A DNA stretch of 64,000 nt from JAJVID01 sp050247435 (lineage in GTDB: Bacteria; Acidobacteriota; Blastocatellia; RBC074), in NCBI GenBank assembly GCA_050247435.1, contig JBFWUF010000024.1, positions 1 through 64,000 on the forward strand. The letters are read 5' to 3'. Shown here in pieces: positions 62,818-64,000 of this stretch (position 1 is its first letter; each line of letters opens with the position of its first letter). A program made the translations under genes and the position numbers. A model generated the notes under the pieces. That model did not search any database. It had not been told where the DNA came from and saw only the letters and a program-made list of their open reading frames with translations.

Positions 62818-62845
62818 TTGCAAACACTTTGCGAAACAGTACAAT
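62818..62845 (+). promoter_or_regulatory. Sigma-70-type promoter of the ferredoxin gene
   Basis: TTGCAA (62818-62823), 16 bases, then TACAAT (62840-62845). It is 87 bases before the ferredoxin ATG in the 278-base gap between divergent genes. Confidence 0.5.
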
Positions 62846-62931
62846 AGCGCTTCAGTTCGATCCCGACTGAATCAGCATTTGCAATTTAATTCACCCGAAA
62901 TCTCATAAGAATACCGAAGGAGAAAAGCGTA

Positions 62932-63192
62932 ATGGCTGTTTACGTAATTTGCGAACCCTGCATCGGCACTAAGGATTCATCTTGTGTTGACGTTTGCCCC
63001 GTGGATTGTATCCACCCCCGCAAGGACGAGCCTGAATTTGAGGCTTCGGAAATGCTCTTTATCCATCCGGACGAATGCATTGATTGCGGAGCCTGCCAGC
63101 CGGCCTGTCCCGTCGAAGCGATCTACCGCGACGAAGACGTCCCGGATCAGTGGAAGAATTATATTCAGATCAATGCCGATCATTATCGCTGA
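62932..63192 (+). CDS. Dicluster ferredoxin
   Basis: The 86-residue protein begins MAVYVICEPCIGTKDSSCVD and has VCPVDCIHPRKDEPEFEASE with cysteines spaced for a first cluster (C-x7-C-x3-C-x3-C, as in 7Fe/8Fe ferredoxins). CIDCGACQPACPVEAIY is the second, canonical [4Fe-4S] motif. This group is an electron carrier in the cytosol. AAGGAG lies about 9 bases before the ATG. It is divergent from the inositol synthase gene and has its own promoter. Confidence 0.93.
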   Translation: MAVYVICEPCIGTKDSSCVDVCPVDCIHPRKDEPEFEASEMLFIHPDECIDCGACQPACPVEAIYRDEDVPDQWKNYIQINADHYR

Positions 63193-63965
63193 TCGCGCAT
63201 TGGCGAAGGAGACGGCGAGCCGGTTGCAGGCGCCAGCTTGTTCATTGAAGCCCATCTGCAATCGGCTCCCTGTTTTTGTGGAATCAGAGGTTGTGACTTG
63301 GCACCCAATTTGAGAGTTCAGCTACTTTAAGCTACTTAAAGATGTTACTTGATTTTAGGCTGTGTTGTTTTGACTTGCCGGGTAAAAGTTGCCGCTCGGG
63401 CTAATTAACATACAATTTTCCACTTTTGCGCTTGACAACTAAATTAGGAGCATAGTATCTAGTACTTGCATCCCACAACAATGTGACTATCCCACTTGCC
63501 CTGCCCCACTAACCCCTCACAGAGCTACTATTCGTTAGTTGAATGTTCGGCGTTTCCGCATCTGTTATGGGTGTGTTGTAACTGTGCGTTAATGCCGCCC
63601 GGCTCGCCACGATTGTGCAGCCGGAAGATTTGCCAGAAAGCATTCCCCCGCTGGCTGAATTGCTCATTCAGCGCAGTGTTGGTCGTAAGGCGCTCATCCG
63701 ACCCCGAATCGCCTCGAATAACGACCGACGCAGGTTCTTATAATCGAAACAACTTGCCACTCCATCCGTCGAATTCGGCTTCGCTGATTTCGTTAGGAGA
63801 GGAATGTCTCCGCTGCCTTAACACAACACTTTCCAAAATGGGTCGTGTTGCCGGGCCAGTCAGTGAAGGTATTCGTGTGCCTGATTTCCGGCATATGGAT
63901 TAATAGCTTAGCTTGTAGTTGCCTCGTGCAAGCTGTCATAAAAGAAATAACCAGAGGAAGTTAAA
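63193..63965. other. 773-base low-GC intergenic region
   Basis: GC falls compared with the rest of the window. AGCTACTTTAAGCTACTTAAAG (~63316-63337) is a short direct repeat. One plus-strand frame ending at 63741 (RLATIVQPEDLPESIPPLAE...) looks protein-like but has no start and could be a fragment. A 135-codon frame at 63496-63903 has poor composition. No tRNA or complete gene is seen. Confidence 0.4.
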
Positions 63966-64000
63966 ATGGTGTCAAATTGCAGTGCTTATTCGTTCTTGTC
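63966..64000 (+). CDS. Possible start of a gene cut by the right edge
   Basis: ATG at 63966 is preceded by AGAGGAAG about 5 bases upstream, and the frame (MVSNCSAYSFL) is open to the end of the window. Only eleven codons are visible, so neither the gene nor its product can be confirmed. Confidence 0.25.
   Translation, partial: MVSNCSAYSFL

Noticed and set aside
63496..63903. 135-codon plus-strand frame
   Set aside because: Composition is rich in Ser, Cys and Pro without fold-like pattern, and there is no ribosome binding site.

Overview
The window looks like chromosomal DNA of an Acidobacteriota member, probably close to Blastocatellia or Solibacteres. The main evidence is the set of ADOP proteins (acidobacterial duplicated orphan permeases): three intact copies, one cut by the left edge, and a C-terminal scrap of another. 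Supporting signs are BlaI/M56 pairs, reaction-centre-type cytochrome c proteins, DUF4159 and many extragenic inverted repeats. GC is high throughout except the last ~800 bases. No rRNA, tRNA, CRISPR array, intact insertion sequence or prophage was seen. The taxonomic placement is an inference from gene content.

Layout. 1-4.8 kb: end of an ADOP permease, then a BlaI-type repressor under a promoter with two palindromic operators, an M56 (BlaR1-like) metallopeptidase whose C-terminus is a run of 29-residue repeats, and a secreted protein made of the same repeats. 4.8-12.9 kb: sensor kinase, two ADOP permeases, a retropepsin-like/DUF5678 pair and an ADOP remnant. 13-16.3 kb: minus-strand group with a radical SAM protein and three poorly known proteins. 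16.3-20 kb: large PAS hybrid kinase with a degenerate N-terminal receiver. 20-23.5 kb: NTF2-like protein plus ADOP permease behind a promoter region that matches the one at 6.8-6.95 kb. 23.6-29.3 kb: TPR/WD40 protein facing a minus-strand group of Hsp20, a small protein, a Gln/Gly/Tyr-rich repeat protein and a AAA+ protein with damaged ATPase motifs.

30.3-33 kb: two Cys/Met-metabolism PLP enzymes behind a SAM-II-type riboswitch and intrinsic terminator. 33-36.3 kb: GNAT enzyme, truncated gene, hairpin cluster, DUF433/DUF5615 toxin-antitoxin pair, polysaccharide deacetylase. 36.4-41.5 kb: secreted dihaem cytochrome, NTF2-like protein, serine hydrolase and a tandem esterase with one altered nucleophile. 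41.7-51 kb: SNF2 ATPase, TPR protein, then a tightly coupled glycosyltransferase / DUF4922 / SpoIID group and a DUF4159 protein. 51.3-52.8 kb: protealysin-like M4 protease with its emfourin-type inhibitor. 53-57 kb: zinc-ribbon protein, Rnk/GreA-like factor, orphan MreB, two kinase/regulator pairs. 59.5-63.2 kb: sigma-54-activator-like protein lacking P-loop lysine and GAFTGA, secreted STN protein, inositol-3-phosphate synthase and ferredoxin.

Strongest candidates for undescribed biology: the Hsp20 / Gln-rich repeat / pseudo-AAA+ group (25.8-29.3 kb); the BlaI-M56-repeat-protein triad (0.9-4.75 kb); and the paired upstream elements at 6833-6949 and 20269-20386 that appear to link permease operons into one regulon.
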